Part shown: piece by piece, positions 31,866 to 39,919 of the stretch | Layout of the letters: each line of letters begins with the position of its first letter | Position numbering within the stretch: position 1 is the first letter of the stretch | Assembly: GCF_014648075.1 (NCBI RefSeq) | Contig: NZ_BMQK01000016.1 | Span: 105,146-169,145, forward strand | Direction of reading: 5' to 3' | Length of the DNA: 64,000 nt | Source of the DNA: Streptomyces ruber | Lineage (GTDB): Bacteria > Actinomycetota > Actinomycetes > Streptomycetales > Streptomycetaceae | Translations under genes and position numbers: made by a program | The notes under the pieces: model-generated | Seen by the model: only the letters and a program-made list of their open reading frames with translations | Database searches by the model: none | What the model was told of the DNA's origin: nothing

Positions 31866-33446
31866 CTACCAGCCGGTCTTCCGGAACAGCTCCCACACGA
31901 CCATGATCGTCGACGGGTCCAGGGCCCGGTCGCCGCCCCCGATCTCCTGGCTCGCGGCCACGTACTGCTTCCCCTGCCACAGCGGCAGCAGCCGGGCGTC
32001 GGCGGCGAGGATCCGCTGGGCCCTCTCGAACTGCCCGGCCACCTCACCGCGGTCGGTCTCCCGGCGCGACGCGGGCAGCAGCTCGGAGGTGATCTCGGGC
32101 ACCGGGTACGGCGTACCGAGGGCGTTGCGCTCGCCCACGAAGGGGGCCACGAAGTTGTCGGCGTCGGGGAAGTCGGGGAACCAGCCGCGCCCGAACACCG
32201 GGTACGCGCCCTTCTGACAGCCGTTCACGAACGTCTTCCAGGGGCGGCCCTGCAGCGTGATCGCGAACAGACCGGAGGCCTCCAGCTGCCGTTCCAGCTC
32301 CTCGAACGCCGGCCCGGTCCGGGAGCCGTAGCGGTCGGTGGCGTACCAGAGGGTGAGCGGGACGGGCTCGGTGATGCCCGCGTCGGTGAGCATGCGCCGT
32401 GCCTTGGCGGGGCTGGGCTCCCCGAAGTCGTCGAAGTAGTCGGTCGTGTGGCCGGCCAGCCCCGTGGGGATCATGGAGTACAGCGGTTCGACGGTGTCCC
32501 GGTAGACCTTGTGGGCCAGGGCCGCGCGGTCGACGACCTGGGCGACCGCCTTGCGGACGGCGGCCCGTCCCGCCCACGGGTCCTCGGGGTTGAACACCAG
32601 GTAGCTGATCTCGGTGCCGGCGTGCTCGATGAGCCGGAGGCCCTTCTCCTCGTGGCTGCTTCGCAGGTCCACGACGTCCGGGGCGCCGAGGCCGCGGTAC
32701 GTGACGTCGATCTCCGCCGCCTCGAGGGCGTCCACCATGCCGGCGGAGTCCGGGAAATAGCGGATGGTCACCGCGTCGTTGCGGCGGTCCGCGAAGCCCT
32801 CGTAGGTGTCGTTGCCGACGAGTTCCGCCTGCCTGCCCTCGTCGTAGGCGCGCAGTTCGTAGGGCCCCGAGCCGGTGACGGCGCCGTCGTCGCGGAGCGC
32901 GTCCGCGGGGTAGTCGGCGGGGTCCACGAGGGACATGGCGGGGGTGGCGAGGACGAGAGGGAAGGTGGCGTCGGGCTCGTCGAGGTGGAAGACGATCTCG
33001 CGGTCGTCCTTCGCCCACACGCGCGCGAGGTTGCCCAGCAGCCCCGCGGGACCGCCGGCCGCGTCGATGTCCTTGATCCGGTCGATGGAGTGCTTGACCG
33101 CCCGCGCGTCCAGCGCGTGCCCGTTGGAGAACGTCAGGCCCTCGCGCAGCGTGCAGCTGTAGACGGTGCGGTGACTGCCCGTGAACGCACAGGACTCGGC
33201 GGCGTCGGGCTCGGGCCCGGCCGCTCCAGGGGGGTGGCTCAGCAGGGTCTGGTAGACGTTGCGGAACAGTTCCCAGGAGTTGTCCCAGGAGGCCGCCGGA
33301 TCCAGGGTGCTGGGGGAACTGGTCGTCCCCACGACGATCGGTTCCCCGTCGTCGGAGGAGTCCGAGAAGAGGACACCGCATCCGGCGACCAGGAGTAACG
33401 AGGTGGTCGCCGCCAGCTGACGCAGCCATCTGTCCCGATAGAACAC
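31866..33446 (-). CDS. ABC transporter family-5 solute-binding lipoprotein (peptide/nickel type)
   Basis: The 526-residue lipoprotein has a lipobox (LLLVAGC, Cys23) after a GTG start with GAGGAGC upstream. The mature part is a family-5 solute-binding protein: TTSSPSTLDPAASWDNSWEL, YSCTLREGLTFSNGHALDA and later AGTEISYLVFNPEDPWAGRA. Such proteins deliver oligopeptides or similar ligands to Opp/Dpp permeases or act as sensors. No permease or ATPase gene is adjacent, so it is an orphan. It is a useful full-length reference for the broken family-5 fragment at 11566. Confidence 0.93.
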   Translation of the reverse strand: MFYRDRWLRQLAATTSLLLVAGCGVLFSDSSDDGEPIVVGTTSSPSTLDPAASWDNSWELFRNVYQTLLSHPPGAAGPEPDAAESCAFTGSHRTVYSCTLREGLTFSNGHALDARAVKHSIDRIKDIDAAGGPAGLLGNLARVWAKDDREIVFHLDEPDATFPLVLATPAMSLVDPADYPADALRDDGAVTGSGPYELRAYDEGRQAELVGNDTYEGFADRRNDAVTIRYFPDSAGMVDALEAAEIDVTYRGLGAPDVVDLRSSHEEKGLRLIEHAGTEISYLVFNPEDPWAGRAAVRKAVAQVVDRAALAHKVYRDTVEPLYSMIPTGLAGHTTDYFDDFGEPSPAKARRMLTDAGITEPVPLTLWYATDRYGSRTGPAFEELERQLEASGLFAITLQGRPWKTFVNGCQKGAYPVFGRGWFPDFPDADNFVAPFVGERNALGTPYPVPEITSELLPASRRETDRGEVAGQFERAQRILAADARLLPLWQGKQYVAASQEIGGGDRALDPSTIMVVWELFRKTGW

Positions 33447-33556
33447 GCGTACGCTCCTCGATCGGCCGTACCACAAGGATCGGCAGACCTTACCGCAGCG
33501 TCTCCTCGGTTCAACTCCCTTTTCCGTACGGTCACTTGATCGTCTCGGGCGGCCAC

Positions 33557-33590
33557 GCGTCGGCGGGTCCGCGCGGACGCCCGCCGACGC
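33557..33590 (-). terminator. Terminator after the SDR gene pair
   Basis: An 11-bp perfect stem (GCGTCGGCGGG with its complement) lies 15 bp past the stop of the downstream SDR gene on the minus strand; the enclosed 12 nt contain a further palindrome, TCCGCGCGGA. Confidence 0.75.
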
Positions 33591-33605
33591 CGTCGGCCGG
33601 TGCCG

Positions 33606-34382
33606 TCAGCCGACTCCGGCGTTGAGGAAGATGCCGCCGTCCACGACGAGGGTCTGCCCGGTGATCCAGTCCGACTGGTCCGAGGTGAGGAACGCGGCGG
33701 CGCCTCCGACGTCGGAGGGCACACCGAGCCGTCCCAGCGGGTACGCGGCGGCCGCCTCCGCCTCCCGGCCCTCGTACAGGGCCTGCGCGAACCTGGTCTT
33801 CACCACGGCGGGCGCGATCGCGTTGACCCGTACCCGGGGTGCGAACTCGTGCGCGAGCTGCAGGGTCAGATTGATCATCGCGGCCTTGCTGATGCCGTAC
33901 GCGCCGATGAAGGGCGAGGCGGACACACCCGCGAGGGAGGCGATGTTCACGATCGCCCCGCCGTTCTCCCGCTGCCACGCCTTCCAGGTGCGCTGGGCGA
34001 AGCCGAGCGCCGAGACGACATTGGTCTCGAACACCTTGCGCGCCACGTCCAGGTCGAGGTCGGCGATCGGACCGAAGACCGGGTTGGTGCCGGCGTTGTT
34101 GACCAGGAAGTCGATGCGTCCGAAGGTCTCCATGGCGCGGTCGACGGCGACGGCCTGGTGGGCCTCGTCGTGCGCCTTGCCCGCCACGCCGAGGGCCCGG
34201 TCGGCGCCGAGCCTCTCGACGGCCTCCTTCAGGGCGTCCTCGTTGCGGCCGGTGATGACCACGCGGTCACCGCGGGCGACGAACGCCTCGGCGACGCCGT
34301 AGCCGATGCCGCGGCTGGCCCCCGTGATCAGCGCGACCCTGCCCGACGGCTCGGCGAGCTCGGGAAGTTCCACAGCAGTCAT
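33606..34382 (-). CDS. Short-chain dehydrogenase/reductase, second gene of SDR pair
   Basis: The 258-residue SDR has the NAD(P)-binding TGASRGIG, the NNAG motif, Ser in NIASLAG and the catalytic Y-x3-K in GAYGISKAAM. It is FabG-like but its substrate is open. ATG 34382 is chosen; a GTG seven codons upstream is nearly as good. The gap to the upstream SDR is only 37 bp, so the two are co-transcribed from the promoter at 35310-35338. Confidence 0.9.
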   Translation of the reverse strand: MTAVELPELAEPSGRVALITGASRGIGYGVAEAFVARGDRVVITGRNEDALKEAVERLGADRALGVAGKAHDEAHQAVAVDRAMETFGRIDFLVNNAGTNPVFGPIADLDLDVARKVFETNVVSALGFAQRTWKAWQRENGGAIVNIASLAGVSASPFIGAYGISKAAMINLTLQLAHEFAPRVRVNAIAPAVVKTRFAQALYEGREAEAAAAYPLGRLGVPSDVGGAAAFLTSDQSDWITGQTLVVDGGIFLNAGVG

Positions 34383-34419
34383 GTCCCTTTCGTCTTCGCT
34401 CACGTTCCCTTACCGGACC

Positions 34420-35181
34420 TCAGTCGAGCGGTCCGCCGGCGACGTACAGCACCTGGCCGGAGACGAAGCCGGCGTCCTCACCGGTGAAGAAGGCGATGGC
34501 GTTCGCGATGTCGTCGGGCCGGCCGACGCGCTGCACCGGGATCTGGGTGGCGGCCGCGGCCTGGAAGTCGTCGAAGTCCATGCCGACCCGGGCGGCGGTG
34601 GCGGCGGTCATGTCCGTGACGACGAAGCCGGGCGCGACGGCGTTGGCGGTGACCCCGAACTTGCCGAGCTCGATGGCGAGGGTCTTGGTGAAGCCCTGCA
34701 TACCGGCCTTCGCAGCGGAGTAGTTGACCTGGCCGCGGTTGCCGAGCGCGGAGGACGAGGACAGGTTCACGATGCGGCCGAACCCGGCCTCGACCATGTA
34801 CGACTGGACGGCCCTGGTCATCAGGAAGGCTCCCCGCAGGTGCACGTTCATGACCGTGTCCCAGTCACCGGTGCTCATCTTGAAGAGGAGGTTGTCGCGC
34901 AGCACGCCCGCGTTGTTCACCAGGATGGTGGGGGCGCCCAGTTCCTCGGCGATCCGGGTGACGGCGGCCTCGACCTGCGCCTCGTCGGAGACGTCGCAGC
35001 CGACCGCGAGCGCGTGGCCGCCGGCGGCGGTGATCTTCTCCACGGTGTCCTTGCACGCGCTCTCGTCGAGGTCGATCACCGTGACGGCGCGGCCCTCCGC
35101 GGCCAGGCGTACGGCGGTCGCGGCGCCGATGCCGCGTGCGGCACCCGTGACCACGGCGACCCGCTGCTCAGTGGTGGACAT
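34420..35181 (-). CDS. FabG-type 3-oxoacyl-ACP/CoA reductase, first gene of SDR pair
   Basis: The 253-residue SDR has TGAARGIG, NNAGVLRDNLLFKMS and the catalytic NYSAAKAG, typical of 3-oxoacyl-ACP or acetoacetyl-CoA reductases. The ATG at 35181 follows GAGAGGC. A clear promoter and a palindrome-like operator lie upstream, and a second SDR follows. The pair is likely a fatty-acyl or beta-oxidation reductase system separate from the main fab operon. Confidence 0.9.
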   Translation of the reverse strand: MSTTEQRVAVVTGAARGIGAATAVRLAAEGRAVTVIDLDESACKDTVEKITAAGGHALAVGCDVSDEAQVEAAVTRIAEELGAPTILVNNAGVLRDNLLFKMSTGDWDTVMNVHLRGAFLMTRAVQSYMVEAGFGRIVNLSSSSALGNRGQVNYSAAKAGMQGFTKTLAIELGKFGVTANAVAPGFVVTDMTAATAARVGMDFDDFQAAAATQIPVQRVGRPDDIANAIAFFTGEDAGFVSGQVLYVAGGPLD

Positions 35182-35278
35182 TGCTGCCTCTCCTCGTCCT
35201 GGGAAAGCCTGTGGGCGGCTCCCGGTCATGGGAGCGGCCCCCGGTGGGCCCGCGGTCCGGCGATACGCCCTTCGGGTG

Positions 35279-35338
35279 AGCGACCGCTTAGTACCTTGTC
35301 CCGGACGTGACGCTAGAGACCGCGGCACCCGGTGTCAA
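35279..35338 (-). promoter_or_regulatory. Promoter and candidate operator for the SDR pair
   Basis: On the minus strand TTGACA (35333-35338) and TAGCGT (35310-35315) are exactly 17 bp apart, a near-consensus housekeeping promoter. The inverted motif TACTAAGCGGTCGCTC (35279-35294, AGCG-GT-CGCT core) lies about 10 bp past the expected start of transcription, a typical site for a TetR-family repressor of acyl metabolism. The repressor itself is not adjacent. Confidence 0.75.
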
Positions 35339-35418
35339 CGGCGCGTGGGCGACGAGTGATCGATCGGCAGCGGCGGGCGCGGTCACCCAGCGGGCCGGAG
35401 GACGGCGGGCGCGGCCCC

Positions 35419-35901
35419 TCACTTGACCAGGAGATCGAGCAGCCGCCGCGTCTCGGCGGCCGGGTCGGTGGTGAACCCGGTGTGCACCGGGCCGGGCTGG
35501 ATCACGGTGGAACGGGGCGCGATCAGCCAACGGAAGCGCCGTCCGGCGTCGTCGCGCGCGGCCTGTCCCGCGGCCTCTCCCCCGGCGCAGATTCGCTCGA
35601 CGGCGCCCAGCGCGGCCCGTACGCCGGCCACGTCGGCCCGGGGGTCCAGCGCGAGCAGCTTGGTCTCGTCGAGGTGGGTACGGGCGCCGACGAAGGACCT
35701 GGCGCGGCAGTACACGAGAACGCCCGCGTTGAAGCACTCGCCGCGCTCCACCCGGGGCACGACCCGCAGCAGCGCGTACTCGAAGACGTCCTGCTCCGTC
35801 GACCGGGTCGCCAGGGTGCGCTCGGTCATCCGCTCGGCCAGGTGCCCGGCCATCCGTTCGCTCAGGTGCTCGATCGGGTGCTCACTCATCGGGCCGCTCA
35901 C
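35419..35901 (-). CDS. DUF3037 family protein, partner of the HipA-like gene
   Basis: The 160-residue protein contains the DUF3037 core (FEYALLRVVPRVERGECFNAG, then VLVYCRARSF). The N-terminal 35 residues are a repetitive charged helix (HLSERMAGHLAERMTERTL). Its GTG start overlaps the stop of the HipA-like gene as GTGA, so the two proteins are translationally coupled. Function is unknown; conserved pairing with HipA-like kinases suggests a joint system. Confidence 0.87.
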   Translation of the reverse strand: MSGPMSEHPIEHLSERMAGHLAERMTERTLATRSTEQDVFEYALLRVVPRVERGECFNAGVLVYCRARSFVGARTHLDETKLLALDPRADVAGVRAALGAVERICAGGEAAGQAARDDAGRRFRWLIAPRSTVIQPGPVHTGFTTDPAAETRRLLDLLVK

Positions 35902-36653
35902 TTGATCCCCTCGATGCGGTCGTGGACGACTGCGGCGCGGGTCAGCAGCGGCTCCGCGTACGCCCGCCGGAGCGCGTCCGCGGACTCGAACCCCGGCTCG
36001 TCCGCCAGCCACACCTCGGGGATCTCGGCGGTGACCTCGGCCAGCAGGTCCTCGGTGACCCGGGGCGCGAGTTCGGCGGCGGCGCTCGCGACATCCGGCG
36101 CGAAGGGCGCCAGGGCGTGGTCCGAGGCGTCGTAGGCGCGGTCGGCGAGGGCGCGAGCGCCGGACCAGTTGTGGTGCCAGATCATCGTGGCGCCGTGGTC
36201 GATGAGCCACAGATCGCCGTCCCGCACCAGGAGGTTGGGGTTGCGCCAGGACCGGTCGACGTTGTTCACCAGCGCGTCGAACCAGACGACGCGTCCCGCC
36301 TCCTCGGGACTCACCTCGAAGGCGAGCGGGTCGAACCCGAGCGCGCGGGACAGGAACCCCATCCCGAGGTTGGTGCCGCCGCTGCGCTTGAGCAGCTCCT
36401 GCACCTCCTGGTCGGGCTCACCGAGGCTCAGCACGGGGTCCAGGTCGAGGGTCACCAGGTCCGGCACCCGCAGCCCGAGCCGCCGGGCGAGTCCGCCGCA
36501 GACGACCTCCGCGACGAGCGTCTTGCGGCCCTGCCCTGCACCGGTGAACTTCATGACGTACGTGCCGCGGTCGTCGGCCTCGACGAGTCCCGGCAGCGAA
36601 CCGCCCTCGCGCAAGGGTGTGACGAACCGGGTCGCGGTGAGTTCCTTGAGCAC
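35898..36653 (-). CDS. HipA-like (phosphatidylinositol-kinase-fold) protein
   Basis: The 251-residue protein resembles the kinase core of HipA-type Ser/Thr kinases. It shows YVMKFTGAGQGRKTLVAEVV (ATP lysine and helix), a catalytic-loop-like VNNVDRSWRNPNLL (D-R-x3-N) and a metal-site IDHGA. It is much shorter than canonical HipA (about 440 aa) and no HipB-type DNA-binding partner is present. The coupled DUF3037 gene replaces it. The target is unknown. Confidence 0.87.
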   Translation of the reverse strand: MLKELTATRFVTPLREGGSLPGLVEADDRGTYVMKFTGAGQGRKTLVAEVVCGGLARRLGLRVPDLVTLDLDPVLSLGEPDQEVQELLKRSGGTNLGMGFLSRALGFDPLAFEVSPEEAGRVVWFDALVNNVDRSWRNPNLLVRDGDLWLIDHGATMIWHHNWSGARALADRAYDASDHALAPFAPDVASAAAELAPRVTEDLLAEVTAEIPEVWLADEPGFESADALRRAYAEPLLTRAAVVHDRIEGIK

Positions 36654-36923
36654 GCGCCCAGGTTACCGGCGTGCGGCCCGGAGCCCGTCGTGACTCCCGT
36701 GCGCACCTTCTCCGGCCCCTCGCGGCACATGCCACTTTCGATACCAGTAGGGTCGAAGTCCTCATCGTCCCCGGGGCTGAGCAGTGGACGGCCACGCTCC
36801 GTACCTCTGTGCAGCCGAGCACAGCTCGTGACGCACTCGGAACGCGCACCGGATGCGTCTCGCACGTACACGTACCGCACCCGACGCGTTCCGACGACGC
36901 ATCTCGTGGAAGGGAACTCCGAC

Positions 36924-37394
36924 ATGGCCAGCGCATCGTTCCAGCCCACCGCACTCCGGTCCCGCCGTACCGTGATGGCGGCGGCCGGCGCGGCGGGACT
37001 CGCCGTCGCACTGACCGCGTGCGGTTCGTCGGACGACTCGTCGGCTGCTGCCGGCAGCCAGGACGCCGGCGGCTCGAGGGGGAACGGCGAGGGGAACGCC
37101 CAGGCCGGCACCGAACTCGCGAAGACCGCCGACATTCCGGAGGGCGGCGGCAAGGTCTTCGCGAGTGAGGGCGTGGTGGTGACGCAGCCGACGGCGGGCG
37201 AGTTCAAGGCGTTCTCGGCCACGTGCACCCACCAGGGCTGTGCCGTGAAGAGCGTCGCGAACGGCGTCATCAACTGCCCCTGCCACCAGAGCAACTTCTC
37301 GATCACGGACGGCAGCGTGCAGAGCGGGCCGGCGTCCGTGGCACTGCCCGCGCAGCGGATCAGTGTGGAAGGGGACTCCATCAAGCTCGCCTGA
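36924..37394 (+). CDS. Rieske [2Fe-2S] domain lipoprotein
   Basis: The 156-residue protein has a Tat-like twin arginine (residues 14-15) and a lipobox (LTAC, Cys33), a Gly/Ser/Asn-rich linker and a Rieske domain. Cluster ligands are Cys101 and His103 in CTHQGC and Cys118 and His121 in CPCHQS; Cys106 and Cys120 should form the stabilising disulfide. It is expected on the outer face of the membrane as an electron carrier or sensor. GGAAGGGAA precedes the ATG. A flavin-type oxidoreductase gene follows after 29 bp. Confidence 0.93.
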   Translation: MASASFQPTALRSRRTVMAAAGAAGLAVALTACGSSDDSSAAAGSQDAGGSRGNGEGNAQAGTELAKTADIPEGGGKVFASEGVVVTQPTAGEFKAFSATCTHQGCAVKSVANGVINCPCHQSNFSITDGSVQSGPASVALPAQRISVEGDSIKLA

Positions 37395-37423
37395 CCGCCC
37401 GGCCTTCCCGGGAAAGGATCCGT

Positions 37424-37891
37424 ATGACCGGTACACAACGTCGGGGCCGGAAGATCATGATGACGCCGGCCGAGCTGGACGCGTTCCTGACCACGCAGCG
37501 CACCTGCCGGGTGGCGACGGTCTCCGCCGACGGCTCCCCGCACGTGAGCCCGCTCTGGTTCGTCTGGGACGGCGCGTCGCTGTGGCTGTACTCGATCACC
37601 CGCAGCAAGCGCTGGGCCGCCGTGCGCCGGGACCCGCGGGTCGCCGTCGTGGTCGACGCGGGAGAGGAGTACGGCGAACTGCGGGGCGCCGAGCTGTCCG
37701 GCGCCGTCGAGGTCGTCGGGGAGGTGCCGCGCACGGGCGAGCCCTGTGCCGAACTGACCGCGGTGGAGCGGCTGTTCGCCCGCAAGTACTTCGCCGTCGA
37801 CGAGCTGCCGCACGACGGCCGGCACGCCTGGCTGCGGCTGGCACCGGAACGGACCGCCTCCTGGGACTTCCGGAAGCTGGGAGCACTGTGA
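37424..37891 (+). CDS. Pyridoxamine 5'-phosphate oxidase-fold (F420/FMN) protein
   Basis: The 155-residue split-barrel protein has the pattern CRVATVSADGSPHVSPLWFV and later LWLYSITRSKRWAAVRRDPR, matching the PPOX-class F420-dependent group common in actinobacteria. It likely reduces or binds a small molecule using F420 or FMN. The ATG at 37424 has GGAAAGGA upstream. It is probably co-transcribed with the Rieske lipoprotein gene; a terminator follows. Confidence 0.9.
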   Translation: MTGTQRRGRKIMMTPAELDAFLTTQRTCRVATVSADGSPHVSPLWFVWDGASLWLYSITRSKRWAAVRRDPRVAVVVDAGEEYGELRGAELSGAVEVVGEVPRTGEPCAELTAVERLFARKYFAVDELPHDGRHAWLRLAPERTASWDFRKLGAL

Positions 37892-37908
37892 ACGAGTGGT
37901 GCGACGGT

Positions 37909-37930
37909 GACCCCTGAGCACTCAGGGGTC
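37909..37930. terminator. Bidirectional hairpin between the PPOX gene and the LysR gene
   Basis: GACCCCTGAG and its exact complement are separated by two bases, in the 43-bp gap between two convergent genes. Confidence 0.8.
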
Positions 37931-37934
37931 CTCC

Positions 37935-38840
37935 TCAGGACGCGATCGTCGCCCCCGCCCGCCGCAGCGCCGCCACCACCGCCTTGATCGACGGACGGCG
38001 GTCGGCATCGGAGCGCCACACGGCGTAGACATGGCGCGTCACCCGGTGCCGCACGGGCACGGTCCGCACCCCCTCCGGCAGCGGATCGCGGCCGAGCCGG
38101 GGAGCGACACAGACGCCCAGCCCCGCGGCGACGAGAGCGAGCTGCGTCTGGTGCTCCTGCGCGCGGTGGGTGATGAGGGGCTCGACGCCCTCCGCGCGCA
38201 GCGTGGAGAACAGCCACTCGTGACAGAACTCGCCCTCGGACCACGCCACCCACTCGTCGTCCGCGAAGTCCGCCAGGTCGGCCTCGTCCCGACCGGCCAG
38301 GGGATGTCCGGCCGGCATCGCGATGTCCACGGGGTCGTCGAGCACGGCCGCCCTGACGAGACCCTCGGGCATGGGCAGGGGCTTGTTGTACCAGTCCATG
38401 ACGACGGCCAGGTCGATGTCGCCCCTGACCACCGCGTTGATCGCGAACTGTGGTTCCAGTTCCCGTGAGCTCACCCGCAGCGCGGGGTGCCCCGCCCGGA
38501 GCTCGCCGAGCACGGACGGGAACAGCCCGCGCATCGCGGTGGGGAACGCGGCGAGCCGCAGCTCACCCACCACCTGACCGCGCTGCGCCTCCAGGTCGGC
38601 CTGGGCGAGTTCGACCTGCGACAGGATCCGTGTGGCATGGTCGGCGAGCAGCCGGCCGGCGTCGGTCAGACGTACGCCGCGCCCGTTCCTGGCGAGGAGC
38701 CGCTGCCCCACCTCCCGCTCCAGTTTGGCCATCTGCTGGGAGACGGCCGAGGTCGTGACGTGCAGCCCGGCCGCCGCTCCGCTGACCGAACCGTGCCGGG
38801 CGAGGGCGTCCAGGGTGCGCAGGCGCTCCAGGTTCAACAT
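37935..38840 (-). CDS. LysR family transcriptional regulator
   Basis: The 301-residue protein has the LysR winged helix at residues 1-60 (LRTLDALARHGSVSGAAAGL, then VTTSAVSQQMAKLEREVGQ) and a periplasmic-binding-like effector domain. It is divergent from a DMT-family permease with only 74 bp between the chosen starts, the usual layout for a LysR activator and its target. Confidence 0.93.
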   Translation of the reverse strand: MLNLERLRTLDALARHGSVSGAAAGLHVTTSAVSQQMAKLEREVGQRLLARNGRGVRLTDAGRLLADHATRILSQVELAQADLEAQRGQVVGELRLAAFPTAMRGLFPSVLGELRAGHPALRVSSRELEPQFAINAVVRGDIDLAVVMDWYNKPLPMPEGLVRAAVLDDPVDIAMPAGHPLAGRDEADLADFADDEWVAWSEGEFCHEWLFSTLRAEGVEPLITHRAQEHQTQLALVAAGLGVCVAPRLGRDPLPEGVRTVPVRHRVTRHVYAVWRSDADRRPSIKAVVAALRRAGATIAS

Positions 38841-38848
38841 GTAAGCGA

Positions 38849-38892
38849 TGCTACGAGATTATGCTCACCAATTCTCGCTTGTGCTACGAGAT
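38849..38892. promoter_or_regulatory. LysR/DMT divergent control region with 11-bp direct repeat
   Basis: TGCTACGAGAT occurs at 38849-38859 and 38882-38892, 33 bp apart (three helical turns). Between them CGAGATT and AATTCTCG form an imperfect inverted repeat, and AAGCGA/TCGCTT flank it. This AT-richer stretch is the likely LysR binding site and overlapping promoters. Confidence 0.6.
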
Positions 38893-38914
38893 GGCGCGGA
38901 GCATCGTTGCGGAC

Positions 38915-39880
38915 ATGACCACCACCGTTCCCTCACCGGCGTCCGCGTCCGTCTCCTCACCCGGCGCGGTCCCGTCCGCGCCTCCGGCCGCCGGACGCCG
39001 CCGGCCCACCGTCGACTGGCGGCTCCGCTTCCTCTTCCTGTCCCTGGTCTGGGGTTTCAGCTTCCTTCTGATCAAGGTGGGCACCGGCGGCTACGCGCCC
39101 TTCCAGGTCACCCTGGGGCGGCTGGCGTTCGGGACGGCGGTGCTCATGGTGGCGCTGGCGGTGAAGCGGGAGCGGCTGCCCCGCGGCGCCCGTGTGTGGG
39201 GGCACCTCGCGGTCGCGGCGTTCCTGCTCAACGCGCTGCCGTTCTCGCTGTTCGCGTACGCGGAACTGACGATCCCGTCCACGCTCGCGGGCATCTGCAA
39301 CGCGACCTCGCCCCTGTGGGGCATGGCCCTGTCCCTGGTCGCCCTGTCGGAGGACCGGCCGACGCGGGTACGGGTCGCCGGTCTCGGAGTCGGTTTCCTC
39401 GGCGTACTGACGGTGCTCGGCGCCTGGCAGGGCTTCAGCGGCCTGGACGCCTCGGGCACGGCGCTGGCACTGCTGGCCTCGCTCAGCTATCCGGTCGGGT
39501 GGGTCTACGTCCGCCGCACACTGGTCGGCACCGGACACTCCCATCTGTCGCTGACCGGCGGCCAGTTGCTGCTGGGCACCGCTCAGCTCGCGGTCGTCAC
39601 CCCGCTGTTCACCACCCTGCCCACCTCCTTCCCGATGGTGCCGCTGCTGGCGGTCGCCGCACTGGGCGTCCTCGGCACGGGGATCGCCATGCTCGTCCAG
39701 TACGGGCTGGTCGACCAGGTGGGACCGACGACGGCCCAGATGGTCACGTACTTCGTCCCGGTGATCGCCACGGCCGCGGGAGTGGCGCTGCTCGGTGAGT
39801 CGCTGACCTGGTCCACTCCGGTCGGCGCGGTGATCGTCCTCGCGGGCGCGGCACTCACCCAGGCCAGGCGCCGGCCGTAG
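38915..39880 (+). CDS. EamA/DMT family permease
   Basis: The protein of about 321 residues has two EamA repeats and about ten membrane helices, including SLVWGFSFLLIKVGTGGYAP in the first repeat and a corresponding second repeat ending in ESLTWSTPVGAVIVLAGAAL. DMT permeases export amino acids or other small metabolites. ATG 38915 (MTTTVPSP) is chosen because the frame before it overlaps the control region; ATGs at 38891 and 38861 remain possible. The divergent LysR protein probably regulates it. Confidence 0.88.
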   Translation: MTTTVPSPASASVSSPGAVPSAPPAAGRRRPTVDWRLRFLFLSLVWGFSFLLIKVGTGGYAPFQVTLGRLAFGTAVLMVALAVKRERLPRGARVWGHLAVAAFLLNALPFSLFAYAELTIPSTLAGICNATSPLWGMALSLVALSEDRPTRVRVAGLGVGFLGVLTVLGAWQGFSGLDASGTALALLASLSYPVGWVYVRRTLVGTGHSHLSLTGGQLLLGTAQLAVVTPLFTTLPTSFPMVPLLAVAALGVLGTGIAMLVQYGLVDQVGPTTAQMVTYFVPVIATAAGVALLGESLTWSTPVGAVIVLAGAALTQARRRP

Positions 39881-39886
39881 GTCCGG

Positions 39887-39915
39887 GCGCGGGCAGCGGC
39901 GGGCCCCGCCCGCGC
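39887..39915. terminator. Hairpin between convergent DMT permease and MocR genes
   Basis: GCGCGGGC (39887-39894) pairs with GCCCGCGC (39908-39915) in the short gap between the two stop codons. Confidence 0.55.
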
Positions 39916-39919
39916 GCCG

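Noticed and set aside
35419..36653. Classical HipBA toxin-antitoxin locus
   Set aside because: There is no HipB-like helix-turn-helix partner and the kinase is short; only a looser resemblance to HipA is supported.
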